Shown here in pieces: positions 49,953 through 57,336 of a DNA stretch of 57,336 bases (positions within the stretch are counted from its first letter, which is position 1; every line of letters starts with the position of its first letter). The translations under genes and the position numbers were made by a program. The DNA is from Rhodospirillales bacterium. GTDB lineage: Bacteria > Pseudomonadota > Alphaproteobacteria > Rhodospirillales > Magnetovibrionaceae. Below the pieces are notes generated by a model. That model made no database searches and was not told the DNA's origin. It worked only from the letters and a program-made list of their open reading frames with translations. The stretch spans positions 1-57,336 of the forward strand of contig JANLGW010000072.1 of assembly GCA_024653965.1 (NCBI GenBank), in the 5' to 3' direction.

Positions 49953-50417
49953 TTATTGAACCGCATCGGCAACAATATTTTCAAAAATGCCATCAAGCTC
50001 AGAGGCCATCGCATCCAAATCGGCAACGCCGTAGGGGGAGAATATTTTGCTGGGCAACCGGTAACTCAACTGTGTACCGTCTTTTTGCTCCGTGACATAA
50101 AGCCGCAGTGGCGCTTCGATTCCGGCAGCAATGCTCGCTTCCAACATCCGTACGGCAAACCGAGGATGATAAATCATGACCACACGATTACCCGCGATTT
50201 CCACACCAATTTGACGCGCCCCGCAATCGGCGCAGGCTTCGGCGACGACGCCCATCTTGTGGGCCGCAATCGCTGATTTAAGGCGCGGCATGAAATCATC
50301 AATCGCTAATTCGGAATGGAAAACCTTGGTACCTTCGATGGGCGAGACATCATCCGCCAGCGAAGGAGAGGCCCATAACAGAACCAGAAAACAAACGCGC
50401 ATGAACCGTAAAAACAT
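49953..50417 (-). CDS. DUF302-family exported protein
   Basis: This 154-residue protein has a signal peptide (ending SLA) and the DUF302 fold (FMPRLKSAIAAHKMGVV, VVMIYHPRFAVRMLEAS and PLRLYVTEQKDG). A CADCG motif at about residue 60 could bind a metal. The ATG at 50417 follows GAGGAGGA. It lies ten bases before the YeeE/YedE gene and is probably cotranscribed. Confidence 0.85.
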   Translation of the reverse strand: MFLRFMRVCFLVLLWASPSLADDVSPIEGTKVFHSELAIDDFMPRLKSAIAAHKMGVVAEACADCGARQIGVEIAGNRVVMIYHPRFAVRMLEASIAAGIEAPLRLYVTEQKDGTQLSYRLPSKIFSPYGVADLDAMASELDGIFENIVADAVQ

Positions 50418-50446
50418 TTTATTGTCCTCCTCTAAGATTTTGAATC

Positions 50447-51898
50447 TCATGCCTGCGCGACGCCTTCATTCGCTAGGCTCTCCCCGAGACGCAAGCCCCA
50501 GGCATAAATGGTGAGCGCCGGATTCACACGGCTGGAGCGCGGCAAAATGCTCCCATCGGCCACGTAAAGCCCTTGAAACCCGTGGACCCCACCATTGGCA
50601 TCGACCACGGACGTTTGGGGATCCGATCCCGTCACTAAACTGCCCAATGCATGCGCCGTTCCCGCTAGGCCCATCGGCTTGGAAACACTCAGCAATCCGC
50701 AACGCCACAGGCTACGCTTAAAAGCCTTGAGCAATGATCGGTGCTCCACCATGGAAGCGGGCGTGCGAGACACACTGTAATCAAGGATAGGGTGCCGCCC
50801 TGATGAGCCTCTCGACACCACACGGTTGCTCGTACTCGAACCATCTTCCGTGGTGATGAAAAATCCATACGCCCGCCTGCCCATGGCATCGGCGATGAAA
50901 CGTGGAACGACAGCAGGCAATTGCGTGGACAATATCTCGCCATCCAACCAGCCAAGACACTGTACGGTGCTATGGGGAAATTCCTCATTGAAGATAATCG
51001 CAGTCTTGCGCAACGTATCGCCATTCATGGAAGGAGAAAATGCCAACAACGCACTGTTTAAGTGGAGTTTAAAGTTGGCGCCGACCAACGGCGCGGATCG
51101 CCACATCTGGTCAAGCCCAGACTCCGCCAAATAATCTTGCAAAATGCGTGGAGAACTCATCGCGCCTGCGGCCAAAATCACCTGGGGGGCATGATAGCTG
51201 CTGCCATCAGCACAACGCACCCCGATGATTTTCATAGGCGATTGCTCAGCAGCAAGCAGGGCGACCACTTCTTTTTGCGAGTGCAGCGCGAATTCTTCTT
51301 TATTGAGTATGGGCGTCAACATGCTCCATTCAGCGTCTGCCTTATAACCGCCAGGAGAGGCAAAGCCGTCAAAGTGTTTAGCCTCGTTCGGGTACTGAAG
51401 AATATCCTGCTTTAGGCCCAAGGGCAGCGCCTGAGGTTGCCAGTTGGGGTCTTGTTGAACGATGCGGTCGATAAGCCGTTGCAAATGCGGCTCGTTGGCA
51501 AAGAAGTCAACACCCAACAAGGCCTCGGCCTGCTCGTAATAAGGTGCCATATCCGCATAGGTGATCGGCCAGCCCAGACACTGAAACGCAAGACTGGGTT
51601 CAAATTCATGCGGCGCGAAACGCAACAGCGCAGCGCCATACCATTTGGTCTTACCGCCGACGTTGTAGAACTCATCCGGCACAAAACGGTTATGTCGATT
51701 GTCCTCCCACGTTTCTCGATTTTTGAACTCACCGCGCCCAAAGACACGCTGTACATCCAGCGTGCTGCCATCTCGCGGCAACTGCCCACCCTTTTCTAGC
51801 ATCAACACACGCTTTCCAGCATTGACCAGGGCGTAGGCCACGGCCGAACCGCCTGCACCGGAACCGATGATAATCGCGTCATATAATTGCATGGTCAT
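50447..51898 (-). CDS. GMC-family FAD-dependent oxidoreductase
   Basis: The 483-residue protein has the FAD-binding motif IIIGSGAGGSAVAYAL at the N terminus, NVGGKTKWYGA in the middle and a C-terminal GMC signature (LYVADGSILPRSSRVNPALTI in part) with a likely active His (GTAHALGS). It lacks a signal peptide. GMC enzymes oxidise alcohols or sugars; substrate unknown. The gene lies four bases behind the aquaporin gene. The start may be 51898 or 51892. Confidence 0.85.
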   Translation of the reverse strand: MTMQLYDAIIIGSGAGGSAVAYALVNAGKRVLMLEKGGQLPRDGSTLDVQRVFGRGEFKNRETWEDNRHNRFVPDEFYNVGGKTKWYGAALLRFAPHEFEPSLAFQCLGWPITYADMAPYYEQAEALLGVDFFANEPHLQRLIDRIVQQDPNWQPQALPLGLKQDILQYPNEAKHFDGFASPGGYKADAEWSMLTPILNKEEFALHSQKEVVALLAAEQSPMKIIGVRCADGSSYHAPQVILAAGAMSSPRILQDYLAESGLDQMWRSAPLVGANFKLHLNSALLAFSPSMNGDTLRKTAIIFNEEFPHSTVQCLGWLDGEILSTQLPAVVPRFIADAMGRRAYGFFITTEDGSSTSNRVVSRGSSGRHPILDYSVSRTPASMVEHRSLLKAFKRSLWRCGLLSVSKPMGLAGTAHALGSLVTGSDPQTSVVDANGGVHGFQGLYVADGSILPRSSRVNPALTIYAWGLRLGESLANEGVAQA

Positions 51899-51901
51899 GT
51901 T

Positions 51902-52720
51902 TCAATCATCCAATTCGGCATTTTTCAAAGGGGGGGGCGGCATATATCCGCAATGAATGCACCGCCTATCATCGGCGTGATCAAGTTTGGCGCACATGCG
52001 TAATGTACTGAATTTCATCAAACGACAGATTTCGACGGCGCTCAGCATGCCGATCAATGGTGCACTGAAATAGATCCAGATGTACGTCCATTCGCCGCCA
52101 AAGGCGGAGGATGCAAAGCTGCGCGCCGGATTCATACTCATTCCCGACAGCGGCGCTTCGAAGATGATGAAGAGCGCCACCAACACACCCGCAGCGAGAC
52201 CGGTCATGTGCTCCATCGCAGACCGATTCAAAAAGAACAGCACCGCAAGCATCAATGTCATCGAAATGAAAAGCTCGGCAATAAAGGCCAACCAATATCG
52301 ACCTACCATCGGCATGGTCACTAAATAGTTTACCGGAGGCTGTGCAAAGCTATCGCCGAACATGCCCCACACCAACAACACCCCGAGCGTGCCCCCGATA
52401 AACTGAGCTATGACATAAAACAACGCATCCCAAGTGGCCACTTTGCCCAGCCTATAAAAGGTGAGCGTAACCGCAGGGTTCAGGTGCGCGCCGGACTGCT
52501 TCCCCCACGGAGAGTAAATAATGCCGATGGCCGTGAGCCCCATGGCGATGCCGATGATGGCGCGGCGCAAATCGGCATCGCCGATCAGGTCGCGCATAGG
52601 GAAAATGCCGGATTCCATCACCACCACGCTCACGCCTGCCGCAACCATGAAAACGCCCAACCCCCAAGCTTCCATCAGGTATTCCGGCCAGTGATCCCGC
52701 AAGGATTGGAACGGCCCCAT
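51902..52720 (-). CDS. MIP-family aquaporin/glycerol channel
   Basis: This 272-residue protein has six membrane segments and both NPA-type boxes, LNPAVT and MNPARS. The C-terminal tail is extended and holds a Cys-containing segment (RRCIHCGYMPPPP). It could transport water, glycerol or small neutral solutes such as arsenite. The ATG at 52720 follows GGGGGG. A GTG at 52726 overlapping the SDR stop is possible. Confidence 0.9.
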   Translation of the reverse strand: MGPFQSLRDHWPEYLMEAWGLGVFMVAAGVSVVVMESGIFPMRDLIGDADLRRAIIGIAMGLTAIGIIYSPWGKQSGAHLNPAVTLTFYRLGKVATWDALFYVIAQFIGGTLGVLLVWGMFGDSFAQPPVNYLVTMPMVGRYWLAFIAELFISMTLMLAVLFFLNRSAMEHMTGLAAGVLVALFIIFEAPLSGMSMNPARSFASSAFGGEWTYIWIYFSAPLIGMLSAVEICRLMKFSTLRMCAKLDHADDRRCIHCGYMPPPPLKNAELDD

Positions 52721-52722
52721 AT

Positions 52723-53574
52723 TCACCCCCCTGTGGCAAAACCCGGATAGAGCGTCATGCCGCCATCGATGAACAAGCTTATGCCGTTAATGTAATCGGC
52801 ATCATCCGATGCAAGCCAGACAACGGCCCGTCCGATGTCATCCGGTTCGCCAATGCGCTTGTAGGGAATGAGCCTCATGAGATCGTCATAGGCTTGCGGC
52901 GTTTCCCATGCTGACTGATTAATGGGCGTGCGAATAGCGCCGGGACAGACACTGTTAACGCGAATGCGATAAGGGGCAACTTCCTGAGCGATACTCTTGG
53001 TCATCAGCATCACGCCGCCTTTAGATGCTGCGTAATTGACGTGACCCGCCCAGGGAATGACCTCGTGCACCGAACTCATGCTGATGATTTTACCAGCGGC
53101 GCAGGAAATTTCGGACACCACACCGCGCCGTTTAAATTCGCGTATGGCTTCGCGCGCGCAGAGAAATTGTCCGGTCAGATTGACGTTGATCACTGTGTTC
53201 CATTGTTCAAGCGTCATTTCGTCGATGGGCGCGTCTTTTTGCAGCCCCGCGTTATTGACCAGAATATCGACCGTGCCAAAATCAGCGATCATCTGGCTGA
53301 ACATGGCCTGCACTTCATCTTCTTTTGAAACATCTGCCTTAATGGCGATGGCGTGTCCGCCCTTGGCCTTAATTTCATCGACCACCTCGTGCGCGGCAGC
53401 ATCCCCATAAACATAATTCACAACAACGTCGGCGCCTTCCTGAGCCAGAAACATGGCGACACTTTTCCCTATCCCGGAATTCGCACCGGTCACCAGCGCC
53501 TTTTGACCACGCAGTAGATTCCGATGCGGCGGATGCGGCATCACAACATTGGGCAATTCATCGTGTTCGTTCAT
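52723..53574 (-). CDS. Short-chain dehydrogenase/reductase (glucose-1-dehydrogenase-like)
   Basis: The 283-residue protein has the SDR cofactor motif TGANSGIGKS, the NNAG motif, catalytic Ser (SMSSVHE) and YxxxK (YAASKGG). The pattern fits glucose 1-dehydrogenase-type SDRs. Substrate is unproven. The ATG at 53574 follows GAGGAA. It is in the unit with two glycosidase genes and may act on the sugar they release. Confidence 0.9.
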   Translation of the reverse strand: MNEHDELPNVVMPHPPHRNLLRGQKALVTGANSGIGKSVAMFLAQEGADVVVNYVYGDAAAHEVVDEIKAKGGHAIAIKADVSKEDEVQAMFSQMIADFGTVDILVNNAGLQKDAPIDEMTLEQWNTVINVNLTGQFLCAREAIREFKRRGVVSEISCAAGKIISMSSVHEVIPWAGHVNYAASKGGVMLMTKSIAQEVAPYRIRVNSVCPGAIRTPINQSAWETPQAYDDLMRLIPYKRIGEPDDIGRAVVWLASDDADYINGISLFIDGGMTLYPGFATGG

Positions 53575-53597
53575 CGCAAATTCCTCACAGTATTGGG

Positions 53598-56264
53598 TCA
53601 ATGGCGCTTGTGCGGTTGCAACAGTTTTGCCACCAAACCGCTCCATCCGGTTTGGTGCGAAGCACCCACCCCAAGACCGGTATCTCCGTGAAAATATTCA
53701 TGGAATAAAATATAATCTTGAAAGTTCGGATCATCTTGGAACTTGGCTTGTGCGCCAAATACCGGTCGTTTCCCCGACTCATCACGCCTGAACAGTCGCG
53801 TCAGGCGCAATGCGAGCTCGTCGGCAACGGCATGAACCGTGAGTAATTTTCCCGAGCCGGTGGGACACTCAATCTTAAAATCATCGCCATAAAATTCGGC
53901 AAAGCGACGTAGCGAAGTAACCAGCAGATAGTTTACCGGAAACCAGATCGGGCCGCGCCAGTTGGAGTTACCGCCAAACATGCCGGACTCTGATTCTGCC
54001 GGTTGGTAACTGACACTCATCGGATTAGCGATACAGCTAAAAACGTATGGTGTTTCTTTATGAATGCGCGAGAGCGACCGTATTCCGTAATCGGAAAGAA
54101 ATTCGGTCTCGTCCAACATGCGTTGGAGAATGGCCTTTGTACGATGGCCGCGCAGAAGTGAGAGCAGGCGACGATTGCCCCGCCCCGGCTCCTGCCAATG
54201 AGAAACCAATGCAGCCAGTTCCGGGCGGTTTTTCATAAACCATTCAAGCCGCCTTTTGAAATCCGGCAGTTGATCGAGCAATTCAGGTTCCAAAATCTCC
54301 ACGGCATAAAGCGGGATCAGTCCCACCATGGAGCGTACTTTGAGCGGCATCATTCCGCCATCCGGAGTGCGCAAAACGTCGTAGAAAAATTGATCCTCTT
54401 CGTCCCATAAACCTACGCCCTGATCGCCGATGTTGTTCATCGCTTGGGCAATATAAAGAAAGTGCTCGAAGAATTTCGTTGCGATGTCCTCGTAAGTGCG
54501 ATTGTGCAATGCCAGTTCCAACGCGATGCGCATTAAATTAAGCGAATACATCGCCATCCAACTGGTGCCGTCGGCCTGATTGATATATCCCCCCGTCGGC
54601 AATGGAGCGCTACGGTCGAACACGCCAATATTATCCAGTCCGAGGAAGCCCCCCTGAAACACATTATGCCCATCGGCATCTTTACGATTGACCCACCACG
54701 TAAAGTTCAGCAGCAATTTATGCAGCTCGCGCTCTAAAAACTCCAAGTCGCCGACGCCGTTGTTGGCATCGCACTCGGCCTTGTACACCTCCCATACTGC
54801 CCAGGCATGCACAGGTGGATTCACGTCACCAAAAGCCCATTCATAAGCCGGGATCTGCCCATTGGGATGCATATACCAAACGCGCGTCATTAGCAGGAGT
54901 TGGTTTTTGGCAAATACAGGATCAATATCCGCCAGCGTGACACAGTGAAAAGCGAGATCCCATGCGGCATACCAGGGGTATTCCCATTTGTCCGGAATCG
55001 AAATGATATCGGCATTGTTTAGATGCTGCCATTCACTGTTGCGCCCATTAAGTCGCCCCTCCGGCGGCGCTGGCATATTGGGATCACCCTTCTGCCATGA
55101 TGGAATATCGAAGTAATAAAACTGTTTGCTCCAGATCATTCCGGCAAAAGCCTGCCGCTGAATCAGACGTGCATCCTTATCCTCAATATCGCCCTGTAGC
55201 GCGGCATAAAAATGATCGGCCTCGGCCCGGCGCGCATTAAAGACAGCCTCAAAATCCTTGAACGGGCGCTTATTTATTGCGCGCGTGAGACGCAGACGGA
55301 CCTCCGCCTTTCCATGGGCCGGTATGATCAAGGCGAAGTGCCCCGCCCCCTTGGTTCCGCTTTGCTGGGGATTAACGGCATGGTGATTGCCGTGGACTAT
55401 ATGTTCGTGAAAGGCATCTTTAAAATGGCCGGTCACATCTGAGCCGTACAGGCGCTTGGCATTGGTCTCGTTTTCGCAAAACAGCAATTCCGGCGCGTCA
55501 TCAAAATAACAGTGATAGGTTCCCAGCTTTGGATGCTGCAACACGATGCAGCCCTGTTCGGTGACCGACATCACGGGCTTTTCGCTTGCTCCGTCCCAAG
55601 ACCATTCATTCCTGAACCATAGCTGCGGCACGATGTGTAGCGGCGCACCCTCAGGGCCGCGATTGTGCGCGGTAACCCGCATGAGTATATCGTGGGGATC
55701 GGCCTTGGCGTATTCTACAAAAACATCGAAGTAGCGATCTTCGTTAAAAAGTCCGGTGTCAATCAGCTCAAATTCCGGCATATCTTTGCCGCGACGGCGA
55801 TTTTCTTCTACCAGCCATGCGTAGGGATACGCCTGCTGGGGATATTTGTAGAGCATTTTCATGTAGGAATGTGTCGGGGTCGCATCTAAATAATAATACA
55901 GTTCCTTGACGTCTTCACCGTGATTGCCCTCGCTGTTGGTCAGGCCGAACAGACGTTCCTTCAAGATGGGATCTTGTTCGTTCCACAACGCCAACCCCAA
56001 ACACAAGTGTTGGAATTTATCGCTCATTCCAGCAATCCCGTCCTCGCCCCAACGATAGGCGCGACTGCGGGCGTGATCGTGGCTAAAGTATTCCCAGGCT
56101 TCACCGTGCGGGCTGTAATCTTCGCGTACCGTTCCCCATTGGCGTTCGCTTAAGTAAGGCCCCCATCTTGACCACTCCGGCTCATCTTTATCCCGCGCCA
56201 TAAGGCGCTTTTTCTCCTCGTTTACGGGAACATTTTTTGTGCGTGCCGTCGATGAGATGGCCAT
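53598..56264 (-). CDS. Large glycoside hydrolase (GH63/MGH1-like)
   Basis: This 888-residue protein has an N-terminal beta-rich region (about 1-350) and a C-terminal (alpha/alpha)6 barrel with YPWYAAWDLAFH, PAYEWAFGDVNPP and GLDNIGVFDRS segments, as in the GH63-related glucosidases. The likely acid residues are Asp in AWDLAF and Glu in AYEWAF. No signal peptide is seen, so it acts in the cytoplasm, probably on a glucosyl compound. The ATG at 56264 follows GAGGA; an ATG at 56282 overlapping the upstream stop is possible. Confidence 0.85.
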   Translation of the reverse strand: MAISSTARTKNVPVNEEKKRLMARDKDEPEWSRWGPYLSERQWGTVREDYSPHGEAWEYFSHDHARSRAYRWGEDGIAGMSDKFQHLCLGLALWNEQDPILKERLFGLTNSEGNHGEDVKELYYYLDATPTHSYMKMLYKYPQQAYPYAWLVEENRRRGKDMPEFELIDTGLFNEDRYFDVFVEYAKADPHDILMRVTAHNRGPEGAPLHIVPQLWFRNEWSWDGASEKPVMSVTEQGCIVLQHPKLGTYHCYFDDAPELLFCENETNAKRLYGSDVTGHFKDAFHEHIVHGNHHAVNPQQSGTKGAGHFALIIPAHGKAEVRLRLTRAINKRPFKDFEAVFNARRAEADHFYAALQGDIEDKDARLIQRQAFAGMIWSKQFYYFDIPSWQKGDPNMPAPPEGRLNGRNSEWQHLNNADIISIPDKWEYPWYAAWDLAFHCVTLADIDPVFAKNQLLLMTRVWYMHPNGQIPAYEWAFGDVNPPVHAWAVWEVYKAECDANNGVGDLEFLERELHKLLLNFTWWVNRKDADGHNVFQGGFLGLDNIGVFDRSAPLPTGGYINQADGTSWMAMYSLNLMRIALELALHNRTYEDIATKFFEHFLYIAQAMNNIGDQGVGLWDEEDQFFYDVLRTPDGGMMPLKVRSMVGLIPLYAVEILEPELLDQLPDFKRRLEWFMKNRPELAALVSHWQEPGRGNRRLLSLLRGHRTKAILQRMLDETEFLSDYGIRSLSRIHKETPYVFSCIANPMSVSYQPAESESGMFGGNSNWRGPIWFPVNYLLVTSLRRFAEFYGDDFKIECPTGSGKLLTVHAVADELALRLTRLFRRDESGKRPVFGAQAKFQDDPNFQDYILFHEYFHGDTGLGVGASHQTGWSGLVAKLLQPHKRH

Positions 56265-56278
56265 ATCAAGTCCTCTTT

Positions 56279-57336
56279 TCATTCCGTGTCATCCGCAAAA
56301 CGATTGCGCGCGCCCTTTTGCAAATCCAACCATGCGCGGAGCACTTCCGAAACGCTCCAAGCCTGCGCGAAGCAACCCCGTGGCGCAAACGGTGGTTCTG
56401 CATCGAATATTTCGCTGATATTACCAAGGCATGCTTCGCACAGATGTAACGCTAGCGGCTCAAGAAAGGACCGCGCCATGTCCGCATCCCCATAGACGCG
56501 GTAGTGCGCATCTACAAACGGCCCGATCAACCAAGCCCATACGGTTCCTTGATGATAGGCCGCATCGCGTTGCAAGGGATTGCCATGATAGTAAGGAACG
56601 TAAGCGTCCTCGTCGCGCGCCAAACTACGCAAGCCATGGGAAGTTAATAATTCACGCGCGCAAACATCCACCACCGCTTTTTGTTGCATCGTTTGCAATG
56701 GGCTATTGGGCAATGCCACGGCCAACACTTGGTTCGGACGCAGACGCGAATCGCGGTTCCGCCCATCGGGGCCGGGGGTTCCTTCCCGCCCATCAATTAC
56801 ATCGTACAGATAACCTTGTTCATGGTTCCAAAAACGCTGGAAACTTGAACGCACTTGCGCCGCCGCTTCCCGATATTCGCCAGCCAACTTTTTCTTGCCA
56901 AGCCGCTTGCTGAAATCTTCCATAATAACCAGCGCATTGTACCAAAGGGCATTTACCTCAACAGGTTTTCCAATACGTGGTGTGACCACCCAGTCGCCGA
57001 TCTTGGCGTCCATCCATGTGAGTTGCGCGCCGTCTTCACCGGCAAAAAGCAGGCCATCCTCAGCATCGACCTTAATGCCGTATCGTGTGCCTTTGCGGTG
57101 CCAGGCGATGATGTCGCTGAGTGTTGCATACAGTTCCTTGACCAGCGCCGTATCGCCACTTCGCTTGGCATATTGATCTACCGCATGGACGTACCACAAC
57201 GTCGCATCGACCGTATTGTATTCAGGCTCTTCGTTATGATCGGGGAAACGATTGGGTAACATGCCTTCGCTGGCATACGCGGCGAACGTACGCAGGATGC
57301 TGGCAGCAACGTCAAACCGCTTTAGCGCAAGCGTCA
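56279..57336 (-). CDS. Glycogen debranching enzyme (amylo-alpha-1,6-glucosidase), C-terminal part (partial)
   Basis: The frame continues to the window end, so only the last 352 residues are visible. It matches the (alpha/alpha)6 barrel of bacterial debranching enzymes (MLPNRFPDHNEEPEYNTVDATLW in part, later GTVWAWLIGPFVDAHYR). It removes alpha-1,6 branches of glycogen-like glucans. The stop overlaps an upstream start of the next gene, so both form one unit. Start and N-terminal domain are outside the window. Confidence 0.88.
   Translation of the reverse strand, partial: TLALKRFDVAASILRTFAAYASEGMLPNRFPDHNEEPEYNTVDATLWYVHAVDQYAKRSGDTALVKELYATLSDIIAWHRKGTRYGIKVDAEDGLLFAGEDGAQLTWMDAKIGDWVVTPRIGKPVEVNALWYNALVIMEDFSKRLGKKKLAGEYREAAAQVRSSFQRFWNHEQGYLYDVIDGREGTPGPDGRNRDSRLRPNQVLAVALPNSPLQTMQQKAVVDVCARELLTSHGLRSLARDEDAYVPYYHGNPLQRDAAYHQGTVWAWLIGPFVDAHYRVYGDADMARSFLEPLALHLCEACLGNISEIFDAEPPFAPRGCFAQAWSVSEVLRAWLDLQKGARNRFADDTE

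Noticed and set aside
1-57336. CRISPR arrays
   Set aside because: No regularly spaced repeats with variable spacers were seen. The NPCAAK repeats at 46967-48115 are contiguous coding repeats.

Overview
The window looks like a chromosomal segment of an alphaproteobacterium, most likely of the Rhodospirillales type. This is inferred from a MucR/Ros regulator, a NasS/NasT nitrate-sensing pair, an NnrR/Dnr-type regulator with matching DNA boxes, and many sigma-54 (-24/-12) promoters. Nearly all genes are on the minus strand.

Layout. (1) 1-7300: assimilatory nitrate module reading nasT > nasS > nrtA > nrtB > fused nrtC/D > nirB (cut by the window start). A sigma-54 promoter precedes nasT and another precedes nrtA. 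The nrtA leader has two A1/G4 hexaloop hairpins overlapping an intrinsic terminator, the expected RNA target of the ANTAR protein NasT. (2) 7369-7620: scar made of a copy of the bacteriohemerythrin upstream region and an IS5-type transposase remnant. (3) 7617-13243: molybdenum-cofactor operon (moaD, small Cys protein, tatA, moeA, moaA, nitroreductase, moeB, DsrE-like, moaB). (4) 13655-31095: an unusual respiratory module. A PhnD-like periplasmic sensor, histidine kinase and NtrC-type regulator sit upstream of a psrB-psrC-psrA-like molybdoenzyme operon, which continues without a large gap through a TorD chaperone, glycosyltransferase, methylglyoxal-synthase-like protein, Fe-S protein with an internal Tat motif, small cytochrome c, two Mrp/NBP35 ATPases, an unknown protein, a Cys-less rhodanese and a pentaheme cytochrome c. 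Close matches to sigma-54 promoters lie before psrB, before the mucR leader and before moaD, so I infer one regulon building enzyme, cofactor and export.

(5) 31141-37720: CDF metal exporter, OsmC-like protein, periplasmic sulfurtransferase, ars operon (arsR, acr3, arsC fused to a glyoxalase domain), a metallo-beta-lactamase-fold protein with an altered metal motif and a TusA-like membrane protein. (6) 37767-45970: nitric-oxide module between 41-bp direct repeats: bacteriohemerythrin, cytochrome b/Fe-S/MvhD fusion, SenC, a heme-copper oxidase lacking the HPEVY tyrosine (sNOR-like), CuA subunit, small membrane subunit, HHE protein and Crp/Fnr regulator, with two TTGAC-N4-GTCAA boxes. (7) 46127-50417: cysteine-repeat (NPCAAK) exported proteins, YeeE/YedE transporter, DUF302. 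(8) 50447-57336: GMC oxidoreductase, aquaporin, SDR dehydrogenase and two glycosidases, the last cut by the window end.

The most promising undescribed system is the sigma-54-controlled molybdoenzyme module (14.6-31.1 kb) with its own Moco/Tat operon, lying between direct repeats of the hemerythrin locus about 30 kb apart. Its substrate cannot be read from sequence. Sulfur-handling homologues (rhodanese, DsrE, TusA-like) and nearby arsenic genes suggest a sulfur or metalloid oxyanion.
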